A stretch of 64,000 bases of DNA, taken from Sphingomonas kyeonggiensis. Lineage in GTDB: Bacteria > Pseudomonadota > Alphaproteobacteria > Sphingomonadales > Sphingomonadaceae. The notes beneath the pieces are model-generated. The model was not told the DNA's origin. It saw only the letters and a list, made by a program, of their open reading frames with translations, and made no database searches. Shown here piece by piece: positions 7,329-16,425 of the stretch. Position 1 is the first letter of the stretch. Each line of letters starts with the position of its first letter. A program made the translations under genes and the position numbers. Location: assembly GCF_014204495.1 (NCBI RefSeq), contig NZ_JACHLN010000001.1, forward strand, positions 1,426,001-1,490,000, read 5' to 3'.

Positions 7329-8154
7329 CCGGCCTGGCCGGCGGCTTGCCCGCGCCGTGTGCCGGTGGCTTGGGCAGCGCGCGCGGGGGCAGGGGCGCCA
7401 GCTTCCACTTCATCGCCTTGCCCACCGCCGCGCGCCAGATGTCATAGCCGGTACGGGTCATGTGCAGCCCGTCGCCGAGGAACAGCTCCGGGCGCGGCCT
7501 GCCGTCCGGCCCCAGCATCTGCGGCACGATGTCGACATAGCCGAGCAGCGGATCGGTCGCGGTGTATTCGCGCACCAGCGCGTTGGTCGCGCGGATGCCG
7601 TCGATCAGCCGCCAGCGTGAGATACTCGGCTTGATCGACAGGAACAGGATGCGCGTGCCGGGCAGCTTCGCCCGGATCCTGGCCACCAGCGCCTGGAAAT
7701 CGGCGAAGACCTCGTCGGGGGTGTGGCCCGCCTCCAGGTCGTTGTCGCCGGCGTAGAAGACCACCGTCTTCGGCGCATAGGGCGTGACGATGCGGTCGAC
7801 ATAGCGCACGCTGTCCGGGATCGTGGAGCCGCCGAAGCCGCGGTTGATGACATTGTGGCCCGGGAAATCCTTCGCCAGGTCGGTCCACATCCGGATGCTC
7901 GAGCTGCCGAGGAACAGCACGCCGCCTTTCGCCGGCCTGGCAACCGCGTCGCGCGCCTCGAACGCGGCGATCTCGGCGGCGAAGGGCTGCTTCTCGACCG
8001 GGATCGGGGCGGGGCGGATCGGAGCCGGCACGCGCATCGTCGGCGGCAGCAGCACCGGCGCTGCCGGTTTGGTCTGCGCCAGGGCGGTGGCGGGCTGCAG
8101 GACAAGCGTCAGGGCGGCGAGAAGCGGGATTCGGCGGAAAAGCGGCATGGGCAT
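7291..8154 (-). CDS. Secreted SGNH/GDSL-type esterase
   Basis: A 287-residue protein with an N-terminal signal peptide (RIPLLAALTLVLQPATALAQ) and a proline-rich linker before the hydrolase domain. SGNH blocks are visible: block I VLFLGSSSIRMW (nucleophile Ser), block II GFGGST (Gly), block III YAGDND (Asn), and block V DGLHMTRTGY (Asp and His). It probably removes acyl groups from a carbohydrate or lipid in the periplasm. The C-terminus is a basic, Pro-rich tail (about 40 residues) that overlaps the convergent DUF1244 gene. The start at 8154 leaves a normal signal peptide. The start codon is not certain because no clear ribosome binding site is present. Confidence 0.83.
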   Translation of the reverse strand: MPMPLFRRIPLLAALTLVLQPATALAQTKPAAPVLLPPTMRVPAPIRPAPIPVEKQPFAAEIAAFEARDAVARPAKGGVLFLGSSSIRMWTDLAKDFPGHNVINRGFGGSTIPDSVRYVDRIVTPYAPKTVVFYAGDNDLEAGHTPDEVFADFQALVARIRAKLPGTRILFLSIKPSISRWRLIDGIRATNALVREYTATDPLLGYVDIVPQMLGPDGRPRPELFLGDGLHMTRTGYDIWRAAVGKAMKWKLAPLPPRALPKPPAHGAGKPPARPVSGPVRSSKAGR

Positions 8155-8290
8155 GCGATAGCGGCAGGTGCCCGCCGGGGCAATCGACTGGTGCGTCTGC
8201 ATGGGGCGGCAAGCGCTTGGGGGTTGAGCGGCGCCGCCGGCTCCGATAATCGCGCCCCTTTCCAGATTCTATTCTTCCAGGAGCTTTCCC

Positions 8291-8527
8291 TTGTCCGATT
8301 CGATTTCCGCCGAGCAGCTGCGCCTTTTCATCGAGCGGATCGAGCGCCTCGAGGAAGAGAAGAAGGGCATCGCCGACGACATCAAGGATGTCTATGCCGA
8401 AGCCAAGTCGACCGGTTTCGACGTGAAGACGATGCGCAACATCGTCCGCCTGCGGAAGATGGAGAAGCATCACCGCGACGAGGCGGAGATGCTGCTCGAG
8501 ACCTACAAGCAGGCGCTCGGTATCTGA
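8291..8527 (+). CDS. gapR: GapR-family nucleoid-associated protein (DUF2312)
   Basis: A 78-residue helical protein with the family core [20 protein letters not shown] and [12 protein letters not shown], ending [10 protein letters not shown]. In Caulobacter, GapR binds overtwisted AT-rich DNA ahead of replication and transcription and stimulates topoisomerases. The same role is inferred here from the close family match. The start codon is TTG at 8291: AGGAG lies about eight bases upstream and no ATG occurs in frame before the conserved region. The preceding 136 bp is shared with the divergent SGNH gene. Confidence 0.9.
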   Translation: MSDSISAEQLRLFIERIERLEEEKKGIADDIKDVYAEAKSTGFDVKTMRNIVRLRKMEKHHRDEAEMLLETYKQALGI

Positions 8528-8648
8528 TCGATTTCCGTTATCCCGCTCCGGACCGGGTCCGGGGCGGGGCGGCGATCTCGGGCCGGGCATTGCCCATTGG
8601 CCCTTGCCTGGCCTAGAGACGCGCCACGATTTTCCATACGAGAGCGCA

Positions 8649-9392
8649 ATGGCAGGCCATTCCAAGTTCAAGAACATCATGCACCGCAAGGGCGCGCAGG
8701 ATAAGAAGCGCTCGAGCATGTTCTCCAAGCTCAGCCGCGAAATCACTGTCGCGGCGAAGATGGGGATGCCCGATCCCGACATGAATCCGCGCCTGCGCGC
8801 CGCGATCGCCGCGGCCAAGGCGCAGTCGATGCCCAAGGACAATATCCAGCGCTCGATCGACAAGGCGAGCAAGGGCGACGCGGAGAATTACGAAGAGATC
8901 CGCTACGAAGGCTTCGGCCCGGGCGGCGTCTCGCTGATCATCGAGGCGCTGACCGACAATCGCAACCGCACCGCCACCAATGTGCGCACCGCGGTCTCGA
9001 AGAATGGCGGCAATCTCGGCACCGCCGGCTCGGTGAGCCACGGCTTCGACCGGATGGGCCTGATCAACTATCCGGTCAGCGCCGGCGACGCCGAGAAGGT
9101 GTTCGAGGCCGCGCTCGAAGCCGGGGCCGAGGACGTCACCTCGTCCGAGGACGGCCATGAGATCTGGACCGCGCAGGACGCGCTCCACGAAGTCGCCAAG
9201 GCGCTCGAGCCGGTGCTCGGCGAGGCCGAGGGCGCGAAGCTCGCCTGGCGCCCGCAGACCATGGTCGATGTGAACGAGGACGACGCGACCAAGCTGTTCA
9301 AGCTGATCGACGCGCTCGACGACGATGACGACGTCCAGACCGTCTGGGGCAATTACGAAGTCTCGGACGCCGTGATGGAGAAGCTGGGCTAA
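8649..9392 (+). CDS. yebC: YebC/PmpR-family (TACO1-like) protein
   Basis: A 247-residue protein with the hallmark N-terminus [20 protein letters not shown] and the internal block [20 protein letters not shown]. The C-terminus is acidic ([18 protein letters not shown]). The family has been described as a transcription regulator, and more recently as a translation factor that helps ribosomes through proline-rich stretches; which role applies here cannot be told from sequence. ATG at 8649. The gene ends one base before ruvC, so yebC and ruvC are likely co-transcribed, an order common in bacteria. Confidence 0.93.
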   Translation: MAGHSKFKNIMHRKGAQDKKRSSMFSKLSREITVAAKMGMPDPDMNPRLRAAIAAAKAQSMPKDNIQRSIDKASKGDAENYEEIRYEGFGPGGVSLIIEALTDNRNRTATNVRTAVSKNGGNLGTAGSVSHGFDRMGLINYPVSAGDAEKVFEAALEAGAEDVTSSEDGHEIWTAQDALHEVAKALEPVLGEAEGAKLAWRPQTMVDVNEDDATKLFKLIDALDDDDDVQTVWGNYEVSDAVMEKLG

Positions 9393-9393
9393 G

Positions 9394-9882
9394 GTGATCA
9401 TCCTCGGCCTCGATCCCGGCCTCGGCACCACCGGCTGGGGCCTGATCCGTGCCGAGGGCAATCGCTTGTCGCACCTCGCCAACGGCAAGTTGAAGACCGA
9501 TACCAAGGCGCCGCTGCCCCGGCGTCTCGCGCATCTCGATGCCATGCTCGCCGCGCTGATCGCCGATCACGCGCCCCAGGCGGCGGCGGTCGAGGAAGTG
9601 TTCGTCAATTCCAATGCCCAGTCGACGCTCAAGCTCGGCCAGGCGCGGGGCGTGGTGCTGTGCGCCGCCGCGCGGACCGGCATCGATGTCGGCGAGTACA
9701 AGCCGAGCACGGTCAAGAAATCGGTGGTCGGCGTCGGCAATGCCGAGAAGGAGCAGGTCCACGCCATGGTCTCGCGCCTGCTGCCCGGCGTGAAGATCGA
9801 CGGGCCGGATGCGGCGGACGCGCTCGCCGTGGCGATCTGTCACGCGCACCATCTCGCTAGCGCGCGGCTGGGGCTGCGCTAA
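9394..9882 (+). CDS. ruvC: Holliday junction resolvase RuvC
   Basis: A 162-residue endonuclease that cuts Holliday junctions by paired symmetric nicks during recombination repair, after RuvAB branch migration. Catalytic acidic residues are visible: Asp in [13 protein letters not shown], Glu in [18 protein letters not shown], and the Asp pair in [15 protein letters not shown]. The start is GTG at 9394, with one base between it and the yebC stop, so translation is probably coupled. ruvA follows after a 249-bp gap that holds a half REP unit, an SOS-like site and a possible leader peptide. Confidence 0.95.
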   Translation: MIILGLDPGLGTTGWGLIRAEGNRLSHLANGKLKTDTKAPLPRRLAHLDAMLAALIADHAPQAAAVEEVFVNSNAQSTLKLGQARGVVLCAAARTGIDVGEYKPSTVKKSVVGVGNAEKEQVHAMVSRLLPGVKIDGPDAADALAVAICHAHHLASARLGLR

Positions 9883-9906
9883 TTCCCCGGCAGCGGAACT
9901 GGCCGC

Positions 9907-9924
9907 CCCCGGCGAAAGCCGGGG
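9907..9924. repeat. Single REP half-unit between ruvC and ruvA
   Basis: CCCCGGCGAAAGCCGGGG, the same core as the type A arms, but alone. It forms a seven-base stem with a GAAA loop and could weaken read-through from ruvC. It is the only copy in the window lying between co-directional genes. Confidence 0.75.
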
Positions 9925-9998
9925 AGCAGAAAAGTCGAATAGCGGGTCGCTCAGGCCGCCAGCGCCGGCAGGGTGATTTCGCTTTCCTACGCAGCGTT

Positions 9999-10013
9999 GT
10001 TCCGCTTATGTAC
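9999..10013 (+). promoter_or_regulatory. LexA-like site upstream of ruvA, one mismatch
   Basis: GTTC, seven bases, then GTAC: one mismatch from the alphaproteobacterial LexA box GTTC-N7-GTTC. It lies about 120 bp before the ruvA start. ruvA is an SOS gene in many bacteria, which supports the reading, but the mismatch and distance leave it unproven. Confidence 0.35.
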
Positions 10014-10063
10014 CAGCCATGCGCCAGGCTCTCCCTTGTCCATCGATCCCGCTTCATGCGCGC

Positions 10064-10135
10064 ATGCGTGGGGACTCAAGAGATTCAACATTTTTGCCCG
10101 TCCGCCGGGTTGCCGCGCAGGGGAGAACGGCATGA
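10064..10135 (+). CDS. Possible leader peptide coupled to ruvA
   Basis: A 23-codon frame beginning [10 protein letters not shown] whose TGA stop overlaps the ruvA ATG as ATGA. The same first ten residues begin a frame upstream of typA (43330), also ending in an ATGA overlap. The three base differences between the copies in the first 30 bases are all synonymous third-position changes. The ribosome binding site is not obvious (no clear AGGAG). The same stretch holds two GANTC sites (GACTC and GATTC) that CcrM could methylate, so a DNA-level regulatory element is an equal alternative. Confidence 0.4.
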   Translation: MRGDSRDSTFLPVRRVAAQGRTA

Positions 10136-10728
10136 TCGCGCATCTCAAGGGCCGCATCGAAGCGACCGGGATCGACAGCGTCGTGATCGACGTCAACGGC
10201 GTCGGCTATCTCGCCGGCGCCTCGGCCCGGACGTTGGCGGCGCTCGGCGCGGTCGGCGAGTTCGCGACGCTGCATACCGAGATGCTGGTCAGCGAGGATT
10301 CGATCCGGCTGATGGGCTTCGCCACGGCGGCGGAGCGGGACTGGTTCCGCCATCTGACCAGCGTGCAGGGCGTCGGCGCCAAGGTGGCGCTGGCGATCCT
10401 CTCGATCCTGTCCCCTGAGGAAGTGCAGACCGCCGTCGCCCGCGCAGATGCGGCGATGATCGCCCGCGCCAACGGCGTGGGGCCGAAGCTCGCCCAGCGC
10501 ATCGTCAACGAACTCAAGGACAAGGCCGGCGGCGTCGCGCTCGGTGCCAGCGCCGGCGGCGCGGCCCCGGCGAGCGGCGCGGCGCAGGACGCGGTTTCGG
10601 CGATGCTCAACCTCGGCTTCAAGCCGGCCGAGGCAAGCGCCGCGGTCAATGCCGCCGCCGATGAGCTGGGCAGCGGTGCCACGCTCGACGCGCTCGTCCG
10701 CCTCGCGCTGCGCAAGGCCGCCAAGTGA
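10132..10728 (+). CDS. ruvA: Holliday junction branch migration protein RuvA
   Basis: A 198-residue protein that binds four-way junctions as a tetramer and loads the RuvB motor. Domain I (OB fold) starts [20 protein letters not shown]. The helix-hairpin-helix region follows with [17 protein letters not shown] and [20 protein letters not shown]. The C-terminal RuvB-binding domain ([18 protein letters not shown]) comes after an Ala/Gly-rich linker. ATG at 10132 has GGGGAGAACG upstream and fits the family N-terminus. Its last four bases overlap the GFA-family gene as GTGA. Unlike the usual ruvCAB order, ruvB is 2.2 kb further on. Confidence 0.95.
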   Translation: MIAHLKGRIEATGIDSVVIDVNGVGYLAGASARTLAALGAVGEFATLHTEMLVSEDSIRLMGFATAAERDWFRHLTSVQGVGAKVALAILSILSPEEVQTAVARADAAMIARANGVGPKLAQRIVNELKDKAGGVALGASAGGAAPASGAAQDAVSAMLNLGFKPAEASAAVNAAADELGSGATLDALVRLALRKAAK

Positions 10729-11123
10729 CCACCCGCACCGCCTCGTGCCGCTGTGGCCAGCTCCGCGCCGAATGCACCGGCGAGCCGGTGCGCATCTCGG
10801 TCTGCCACTGTCTCAACTGCAAGCAGCGCAGCGGATCGGCCTTTGCCGTGCAGGCGCGTTTTCCCACGGACCAGGTAACGATCACGGGCCAGTCGACCGA
10901 ATGGCTTGCCCCTTCGGAAAGCGGTGGTCCGCCGGCCAGCTTCCATTTCTGCCCGGTCTGCGGCGGCAATGTCTGGTACAGCGGCGGCGGTATCGCCGAC
11001 ACCATCGCCATCCCTGTCGGCCATTTCGCCGATCCCGCCTTCCCGGCGCCGAGCATCTCGGTGTTCGAGGAGCGGCAATGCGCCTGGCTGAGCATCACCG
11101 GCGTGGTCGAGCATTATGACTGA
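10725..11123 (+). CDS. GFA-family zinc protein
   Basis: A 132-residue protein of the GFA (glutathione-dependent formaldehyde-activating enzyme-like) fold. Zinc-binding cysteines are visible in [23 protein letters not shown] and FCPVCGG, the usual three clusters of the family. Most small GFA proteins have no proven reaction, and a role with a thiol adduct such as S-hydroxymethyl-glutathione is only a family-level guess. The GTG start at 10725 overlaps the ruvA stop (GTGA), so translation is coupled although the two proteins have no obvious common task. It is convergent with the 2-hydroxyacid dehydrogenase gene, four bases away. Confidence 0.85.
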   Translation: MTTRTASCRCGQLRAECTGEPVRISVCHCLNCKQRSGSAFAVQARFPTDQVTITGQSTEWLAPSESGGPPASFHFCPVCGGNVWYSGGGIADTIAIPVGHFADPAFPAPSISVFEERQCAWLSITGVVEHYD

Positions 11124-11127
11124 GCGC

Positions 11128-12024
11128 TCAGCCCAGCGGTGTGAGCAGCGGCTTCCCCGCGAAATGCGCGTCGAGATTGGCGAGCACCAGGTTGCGCATC
11201 TCGGTGCGGCTTTCCTCGGTGGCGCTGCCCTGGTGCGGGGCGAGGACGACCTGGTTCATCGCCTTGAGCGCCTCCGGCACCTGCGGCTCATGGGCGAACA
11301 CGTCGAGCCCGGCGCCGGCGATGCGGCCCTCGGCCAGCGCGGCCACCAGCGCATCCTCGTCGACCAGGCTGCCCCGGGCGATATTGACCAGCACACCGTC
11401 CGGCCCCAGCCGGTCGAGTATCTCGGCATCGACGATATTCTGCGTGTCGCTCCCACCGGGGGCGGCGAGGACCAGCACGTCGCTCGTCTCGGCCAGCGCG
11501 GCGATGTCGGGCACGAAGCGCCACGGTACCGCTTTCTCGCTGCGGGCGGTGTAGAGCAGCTCGCCGGCAAAGGGCGCGGCGCGAAGGGCGATGGCATGGC
11601 CGATCCGGCCCAGCCCGAAAATGCCGATGCGCCGTCCGCTCGCGCGCCTGCCCAGCGGCGCGCTCCAGCCGCCGGCGCGCACCAGCGCGTCGTTCGCCGC
11701 GATGCGCCGGTGGACGGCGAGCATCAGCGCGATGGCAAGGTCGGCGACATCCTCGGTCAGCACGTCCGGGGTCAGCGTCAGCGGAATGCCGCGGGCCCGC
11801 AGCGCCGCCGTATCGATGCCGTCATGGCCGATGCCGTGGATCGCGACGATCTCGAGGTCGGGCAGCTGCTCCAGCAGCGCCGTATCCAGCTTCGCCATGC
11901 CGCCGCCCACCACGGCGCGGATGCCGGGCACCGGCGCGCCTTCATGCAGGGTGAAGCGCTCGGCCAGCGCCGCGCGGAGCGGGGCGGGGACGTTCGAGAT
12001 CAGCAACAGGTCGGGGCGGGGCAT
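11128..12024 (-). CDS. D-isomer 2-hydroxyacid dehydrogenase, GHPR-like
   Basis: A 298-residue NAD(P)-dependent dehydrogenase of the D-2-hydroxyacid family. The Rossmann nucleotide loop is IGIFGLGRIGHAIA. The catalytic triad is visible as Arg in NIARGSLVDE, Glu in DVFAHEPQVP and His in VVLAPHQGSATEES. Length and the early GGMAKLDTALLEQLPDLE segment fit glyoxylate/hydroxypyruvate reductases and related 2-ketoacid reductases. The cofactor (NADH or NADPH) and exact ketoacid are not clear. It stands alone on the minus strand between ruvA-GFA and the DUF4337 gene, breaking the ruv cluster. Confidence 0.87.
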   Translation of the reverse strand: MPRPDLLLISNVPAPLRAALAERFTLHEGAPVPGIRAVVGGGMAKLDTALLEQLPDLEIVAIHGIGHDGIDTAALRARGIPLTLTPDVLTEDVADLAIALMLAVHRRIAANDALVRAGGWSAPLGRRASGRRIGIFGLGRIGHAIALRAAPFAGELLYTARSEKAVPWRFVPDIAALAETSDVLVLAAPGGSDTQNIVDAEILDRLGPDGVLVNIARGSLVDEDALVAALAEGRIAGAGLDVFAHEPQVPEALKAMNQVVLAPHQGSATEESRTEMRNLVLANLDAHFAGKPLLTPLG

Positions 12025-12069
12025 GGTCGGGCACTAGCTCCTGGGGTGCAGGCAGGATAGGGCAGCGCG

Positions 12070-12624
12070 ATGGAAATCGAAGTCAGCGCCGAGGCCAAGG
12101 ACAAGTCGCTCAACCGCAAGGTGGCGATCACCGTGGTCGTGCTGTCGGTGTTCATGGGCCTGTGCGGGATCAAGGACGGCAATATCGTCCAGGCGATGCA
12201 ACAGGCCCAGTCGGCCTCGGTCGACACGTGGAACGAATATCAGGCGACCAAGACCAAGCAGCATGTCGCCGAGGCCAGCCGCGTCCAGATCGCCGCGCTC
12301 GCCGACCCGAAGCGCGCCGCGCCGGTGCTTGCCGGGCTCGATGCGGAGATCGCCAAGTACAAGGCCGAAGCCCCCCGCCTCGCCGCCGATGCGAAGGCGC
12401 AGAGCGACCAGTATGACGCGCTCAACGTCCATGACGACCAGTTCGACGCCAGCGATGCGGCGGTCTCCACCGCCATCTCGATCGCGGCGGTGGCGGCTTT
12501 GGTCGAGAGCGGATGGCTGCTCTGGGCCGGCTGGGCCTTTGGCGCCTTCGGCCTGTTCATGGGGCTGTGCGGGTTCCTCGGCTGGGGTTTCCACCCGGCG
12601 CTGCTGAGCGGGGTGCTGGGGTGA
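12070..12624 (+). CDS. DUF4337-type membrane protein
   Basis: A 184-residue protein with one hydrophobic segment near the N-terminus (about residues 18-34, VAITVVVLSVFMGLCGIKDG), a long Ala/Lys-rich helical middle predicted to be coiled coil (residues 40-125), and two hydrophobic segments at the C-terminus (about 130-150 and 152-180). The layout N-terminal TM, WNEYQATKTKQH, long helix, C-terminal TM pair matches DUF4337. The family function is unknown. It starts 45 bp from the divergent dehydrogenase gene and overlaps the next gene by GTGA. Confidence 0.75.
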   Translation: MEIEVSAEAKDKSLNRKVAITVVVLSVFMGLCGIKDGNIVQAMQQAQSASVDTWNEYQATKTKQHVAEASRVQIAALADPKRAAPVLAGLDAEIAKYKAEAPRLAADAKAQSDQYDALNVHDDQFDASDAAVSTAISIAAVAALVESGWLLWAGWAFGAFGLFMGLCGFLGWGFHPALLSGVLG

Positions 12625-12977
12625 GCAACCCACATGTCGAGCGGCTGTTCGAAGCCTGTCCATTTCTCCGCGCTCACATCACGGATCCGGATATTCTCGA
12701 TCTGGCGACAATCGTATTCGGTGGAACTGCCGGCCTGCTGATCGAACACCGGCTGTTCGCGTCGGAAGAGGATCAGGTTTTTAATTATTTCAATAGCTTG
12801 GCGAGTCATGGGACTGAGGAGGAACGTCAGATCCTTGGAACGGGCGCGATAGAATTGTTCAACGATACTCCCCAGGCACAGCGCCTTGCGCGGCGGAAGT
12901 TGAAAGGCGCGGCACTCGGAATGCTTGAGGAATTGCGGGAATATTTCGGTCAGCCCGATTATGGGAATGCCGCGTGA
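12621..12977 (+). CDS. Hypothetical small protein, lower GC
   Basis: A 118-residue protein ([19 protein letters not shown] at the start) that I do not recognise. It looks soluble and mostly helical, with acidic patches ([16 protein letters not shown]) and a C-terminal helix [21 protein letters not shown] at 12621 overlaps the preceding stop as GTGA, and its own stop overlaps the ruvB GTG start in the same way. Codon use is visibly more AT-rich than its neighbours (for example around 12779-12797), which suggests recent arrival in the ruv cluster. Nothing links it to recombination beyond its position directly before ruvB. Confidence 0.7.
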   Translation: MSNPHVERLFEACPFLRAHITDPDILDLATIVFGGTAGLLIEHRLFASEEDQVFNYFNSLASHGTEEERQILGTGAIELFNDTPQAQRLARRKLKGAALGMLEELREYFGQPDYGNAA

Positions 12978-13996
12978 CCGACACCGATCGCCTCCTTTCC
13001 TCCGGCCGACGCGCCGATGACGTGGACGCCGCACTGCGCCCGAAGAGCCTCGACGAATTCGTCGGCCAGCGGGCGGCGCGCGAGAATCTCCGGGTGTTCA
13101 TCGATGCCGCCAAGTCGCGGGGCGATGCGCTGGACCATGTCCTGTTCTTCGGCCCCCCGGGGCTGGGCAAGACCACGCTCGCCCAGATCATCGCCCGCGA
13201 GATGGGCGTCGGCTTCCGCTCCACCTCGGGTCCCGTCATCGCCAAGTCGGGCGACCTCGCCGCGCTGCTCACCAATCTCGAGGATGGCGACGTCCTGTTC
13301 ATCGACGAGATCCACCGGCTGAATCCCGCGGTCGAGGAAGTCCTTTATCCGGCGATGGAGGACCGCGCGCTCGATTTGATGATCGGCGAGGGACCCTCGG
13401 CGCGCAGCGTGCGGATCGACCTGCCGCGCTTCACCCTGGTCGGCGCCACCACCCGCCAGGGGCTGCTCACCCAGCCGCTCCGGGATCGCTTCGGTATTCC
13501 GGTGCGCCTCAATTTCTATGGGGTGGACGAGCTGGAAAAGGTCGTCACCCGCGCCGCCTCGCTGCTCGACCTGCATGTCGCCCCCGATGGCGCGCATGAG
13601 ATCGCGCGGCGTTCGCGGGGCACGCCGCGCATCGCCGGCCGCCTGCTGCGCCGGGTGCGCGATTTCGCCAATGTGCTGGGCGAGGATGTGGTGCATGCCC
13701 GGGTGGCCGACCAGTCGCTGACCCGGCTCGAGGTCGATGCGCTCGGCCTCGATGCGATGGACCGGCGCTATCTCATGATGATCGCCGATATCTACAAGGG
13801 CGGCCCGGTCGGCGTGGAGACGCTGGCGGCGGGGCTCAGCGAGCCGCGCGACACGATCGAGGAAGTGATCGAGCCCTATCTGATCCAGATCGGGATGATC
13901 GCGCGGACGGCGCGTGGACGCTGCCTCAACGCCGCCGGCTGGAAGCATCTCGGGCTCAATCCTCCGTCCACCGCGCAGGAAGGGCTGTTCGACTGA
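12974..13996 (+). CDS. ruvB: Holliday junction branch migration ATPase RuvB
   Basis: A 340-residue AAA+ motor that drives branch migration on RuvA-bound junctions. Walker A is [14 protein letters not shown], Walker B is [11 protein letters not shown], sensor 1 is [10 protein letters not shown] and the arginine finger region is [10 protein letters not shown]. The C-terminal winged-helix domain follows ([20 protein letters not shown]). The start is GTG at 12974, overlapping the stop of the preceding small gene. The tol-pal cluster begins 44 bp after its stop, on the same strand, so ruvB may read into it. Confidence 0.95.
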   Translation: MTDTDRLLSSGRRADDVDAALRPKSLDEFVGQRAARENLRVFIDAAKSRGDALDHVLFFGPPGLGKTTLAQIIAREMGVGFRSTSGPVIAKSGDLAALLTNLEDGDVLFIDEIHRLNPAVEEVLYPAMEDRALDLMIGEGPSARSVRIDLPRFTLVGATTRQGLLTQPLRDRFGIPVRLNFYGVDELEKVVTRAASLLDLHVAPDGAHEIARRSRGTPRIAGRLLRRVRDFANVLGEDVVHARVADQSLTRLEVDALGLDAMDRRYLMMIADIYKGGPVGVETLAAGLSEPRDTIEEVIEPYLIQIGMIARTARGRCLNAAGWKHLGLNPPSTAQEGLFD

Positions 13997-14040
13997 GGCT
14001 GGGGGTTTCCCCCGCGGAATTGCCGGGTTAGGGGCCGGGA

Positions 14041-14487
14041 ATGCATGCCGCCTTTGCCCCTGGCCGCTTCGAGGGCCTCGAGCATCATTTCGTCCTGCGT
14101 GTCTATTTCGAGGACACCGACCTGAGTGGCGTGGTCTATCACGCCAACTATCTCAGGTTCATGGAGCGGGCCCGCTCGGATATGCTGGCCCTGGCCGGCG
14201 TCGACCAGCGCGCCGTCCATGAGGCCGGCACCGGCGCCTATGCGCTGCGCGAGGCGAACATTCGATTCCGGGCGCCGGCGCGCTTGGGCGACGAACTGGT
14301 GGTGGTCAGCAGGCTGGTCCAGCTGCGCCCCGCCGCAGTGGATATTCATCAACGAGTCATGCGCGACGTTACCATAGTGGCCGAAGCGGAAGTCGAGGCG
14401 GTGTTCGTCTCCCCGTCCGGGCGGCCCCGCCGGCAGCCGGCGGAATGGATGGATCGATTCGCGCCGCTGGTCTGGAAGGGGAACTGA
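14041..14487 (+). CDS. ybgC: Tol-Pal-associated acyl-CoA thioesterase YbgC
   Basis: A 148-residue hot-dog fold thioesterase. The active-site motif YFEDTDLSGVVYHANYLRF holds the catalytic Asp and the first helix of the fold, and the adjacent FMERARSDML matches YbgC. It hydrolyses acyl-CoA thioesters in the cytoplasm; its tie to the Tol-Pal system is through conserved gene order, not a proven mechanism. It is the first gene of the cluster, eight bases before tolQ. No clear AGGAG precedes the ATG at 14041. Confidence 0.92.
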   Translation: MHAAFAPGRFEGLEHHFVLRVYFEDTDLSGVVYHANYLRFMERARSDMLALAGVDQRAVHEAGTGAYALREANIRFRAPARLGDELVVVSRLVQLRPAAVDIHQRVMRDVTIVAEAEVEAVFVSPSGRPRRQPAEWMDRFAPLVWKGN

Positions 14488-14494
14488 ACCGATC

Positions 14495-15184
14495 ATGGAA
14501 TTTATCAGCACCGACGCCGCAACCATGTCGCCGATCGGCCTGTTCCTGCAGGCGGACTGGGTGGTGCGCGCCGTGATGATCGGCCTGCTGCTCGCGTCGC
14601 TCTGGACCTGGACGATCATTCTGAGCTTCGGCTTCCGGGTCGGCTCGGTGCGCAAGGCGATCGACAGGTTCGAAAGCGAATATCGCGAAGCCGATGACAT
14701 CGACGAGTTCCACCGCCGCGCCGCCGGCCGCGAGCAGCCGATTGCCCGGGTCTTTGCCGCCGGCGTTACCGAATGGCGCCGTTCGACATCGGGCAAGGCC
14801 ATCGACCGCGAAGGCACGCGCGAGCGCCTGGCCACCGCGATGGGCGCGACGATCGCGAACGAGATCGACAAGCTGGCCGACCGGCTGAACTTCCTCGCCA
14901 CCATCGCCTCGGCAGCGCCGTTCATCGGCCTGTTCGGCACGGTGTGGGGCATCATGCGCAGCTTCACCGGGATCGCCAAGGAGCAGAGCTCCTCGCTTGC
15001 CGTGGTCGCGCCGGGCATCGCCGAGGCACTGTTCGCCACCGCGATCGGCCTGTTCGCCGCCATCCCGGCGCTGATCGCGTACAACCGCTATTCGCATGCC
15101 GTGAACCGCGTCGAGGCGCGGCTCAACCGCTTCGCCGACGGCTTCCACGCGACGCTCAGCCGTCGCCTGGAGATGGAGGCCTAA
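14495..15184 (+). CDS. tolQ: Tol-Pal system proton channel subunit TolQ
   Basis: A 229-residue inner-membrane protein of the ExbB/TolQ/MotA family. Three transmembrane segments are visible: about residues 22-45 (VVRAVMIGLLLASLW), 132-155 (FLATIASAAPFIGLFGTVWG) and 170-190 (IAEALFATAIGLFAAIPALI). The conserved proline-glycine and threonine positions of segments 2 and 3 are present. With TolR it forms the proton-driven motor that energises TolA for outer-membrane constriction at division. tolR starts four bases after its stop. Confidence 0.93.
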   Translation: MEFISTDAATMSPIGLFLQADWVVRAVMIGLLLASLWTWTIILSFGFRVGSVRKAIDRFESEYREADDIDEFHRRAAGREQPIARVFAAGVTEWRRSTSGKAIDREGTRERLATAMGATIANEIDKLADRLNFLATIASAAPFIGLFGTVWGIMRSFTGIAKEQSSSLAVVAPGIAEALFATAIGLFAAIPALIAYNRYSHAVNRVEARLNRFADGFHATLSRRLEMEA

Positions 15185-15188
15185 GCCG

Positions 15189-15628
<440 letters not shown>

Positions 15629-15632
<4 letters not shown>

Positions 15633-16423
15633 ACCGGACCGAGGGAGCAGGGCTGACCGTTGCGCTGATCGGGCATCTCGCCCTGTTCGGGGTGCTGTCG
15701 GTCGGTTTCCTCGCCACTCCCAATCCGATGAAGCTGAAGCCGACGCCGATCGAAGTCGCGCTGGTCGACCAGGTCGCACTGGAAAGCACCTCGCCGACGC
15801 CGACCAGCGAAGAACCGGCCGCCAAGCTCTCGCCGGTGGAAGCGCCGATCGAGCCGGACAGTGCGCCGCCCGAGCCCGCGCCCAACCCGCAGCCTATCGC
15901 CAAGCCGCAGCCCGCGCCGCCCAAGCCGGCACCGGCGCCCGATGCGGTAAAGCCCGCGCCGAAGACACCGCCCAAGGCAGCCCCGGCCCAGGCGCCGTCG
16001 CGCCCGTCCAACCGCCCGGTTGCACCGACGGGTCGGCTCGACGGCCTGCTCAACGGCATCAACGACAAGCCGGCAAAGAGCACCTCGGTCACGCCGCCCG
16101 CCGCCACGGTCGGGCCGGAGCAGAAGGCTGCGCTCAGCGCCGCGATCATCCGCCAGATCCGCCCCCACTGGGCCCCGCCCAGCGGTGCCGATTCGGACAA
16201 GCTGCGCACGACGGTGACGGTGCGCCTCAACGAGGACGGCTCGCTTGCGGGCGAGCCGCGCGTCACGGCGCAGACCGGCATCACCGACAGCAATCGCGCC
16301 CAGGCCGATCTCGCCCGGGACCGCGCGATCCGAGCGGTGAAGCTGGCGGCCCCTTTCAAGCTGCCGCCGCAATTCTACAGCGCGTGGCGAGTCATAGCCC
16401 CGGTTTTGTACGAGGACCTGTGA
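15629..16423 (+). CDS. tolA: TolA-like Tol-Pal linker protein
   Basis: A 264-residue protein with an N-terminal membrane anchor (residues 10-30, TVALIGHLALFGVLSVGFLA), a long Pro/Ala/Lys-rich stretch (residues 50-130) that would span the periplasm, and a C-terminal globular domain of TolA/TonB type (PHWAPPSGADSDKLRTTVTV, then residues up to the end). The Pro-rich linker is short compared with the Ala-rich helix of E. coli TolA. It carries energy from TolQR to TolB and Pal. The start is GTG at 15629 (GTGA overlap with tolR). The name follows position and domain order. Confidence 0.85.
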
Positions 16424-16425
16424 AG

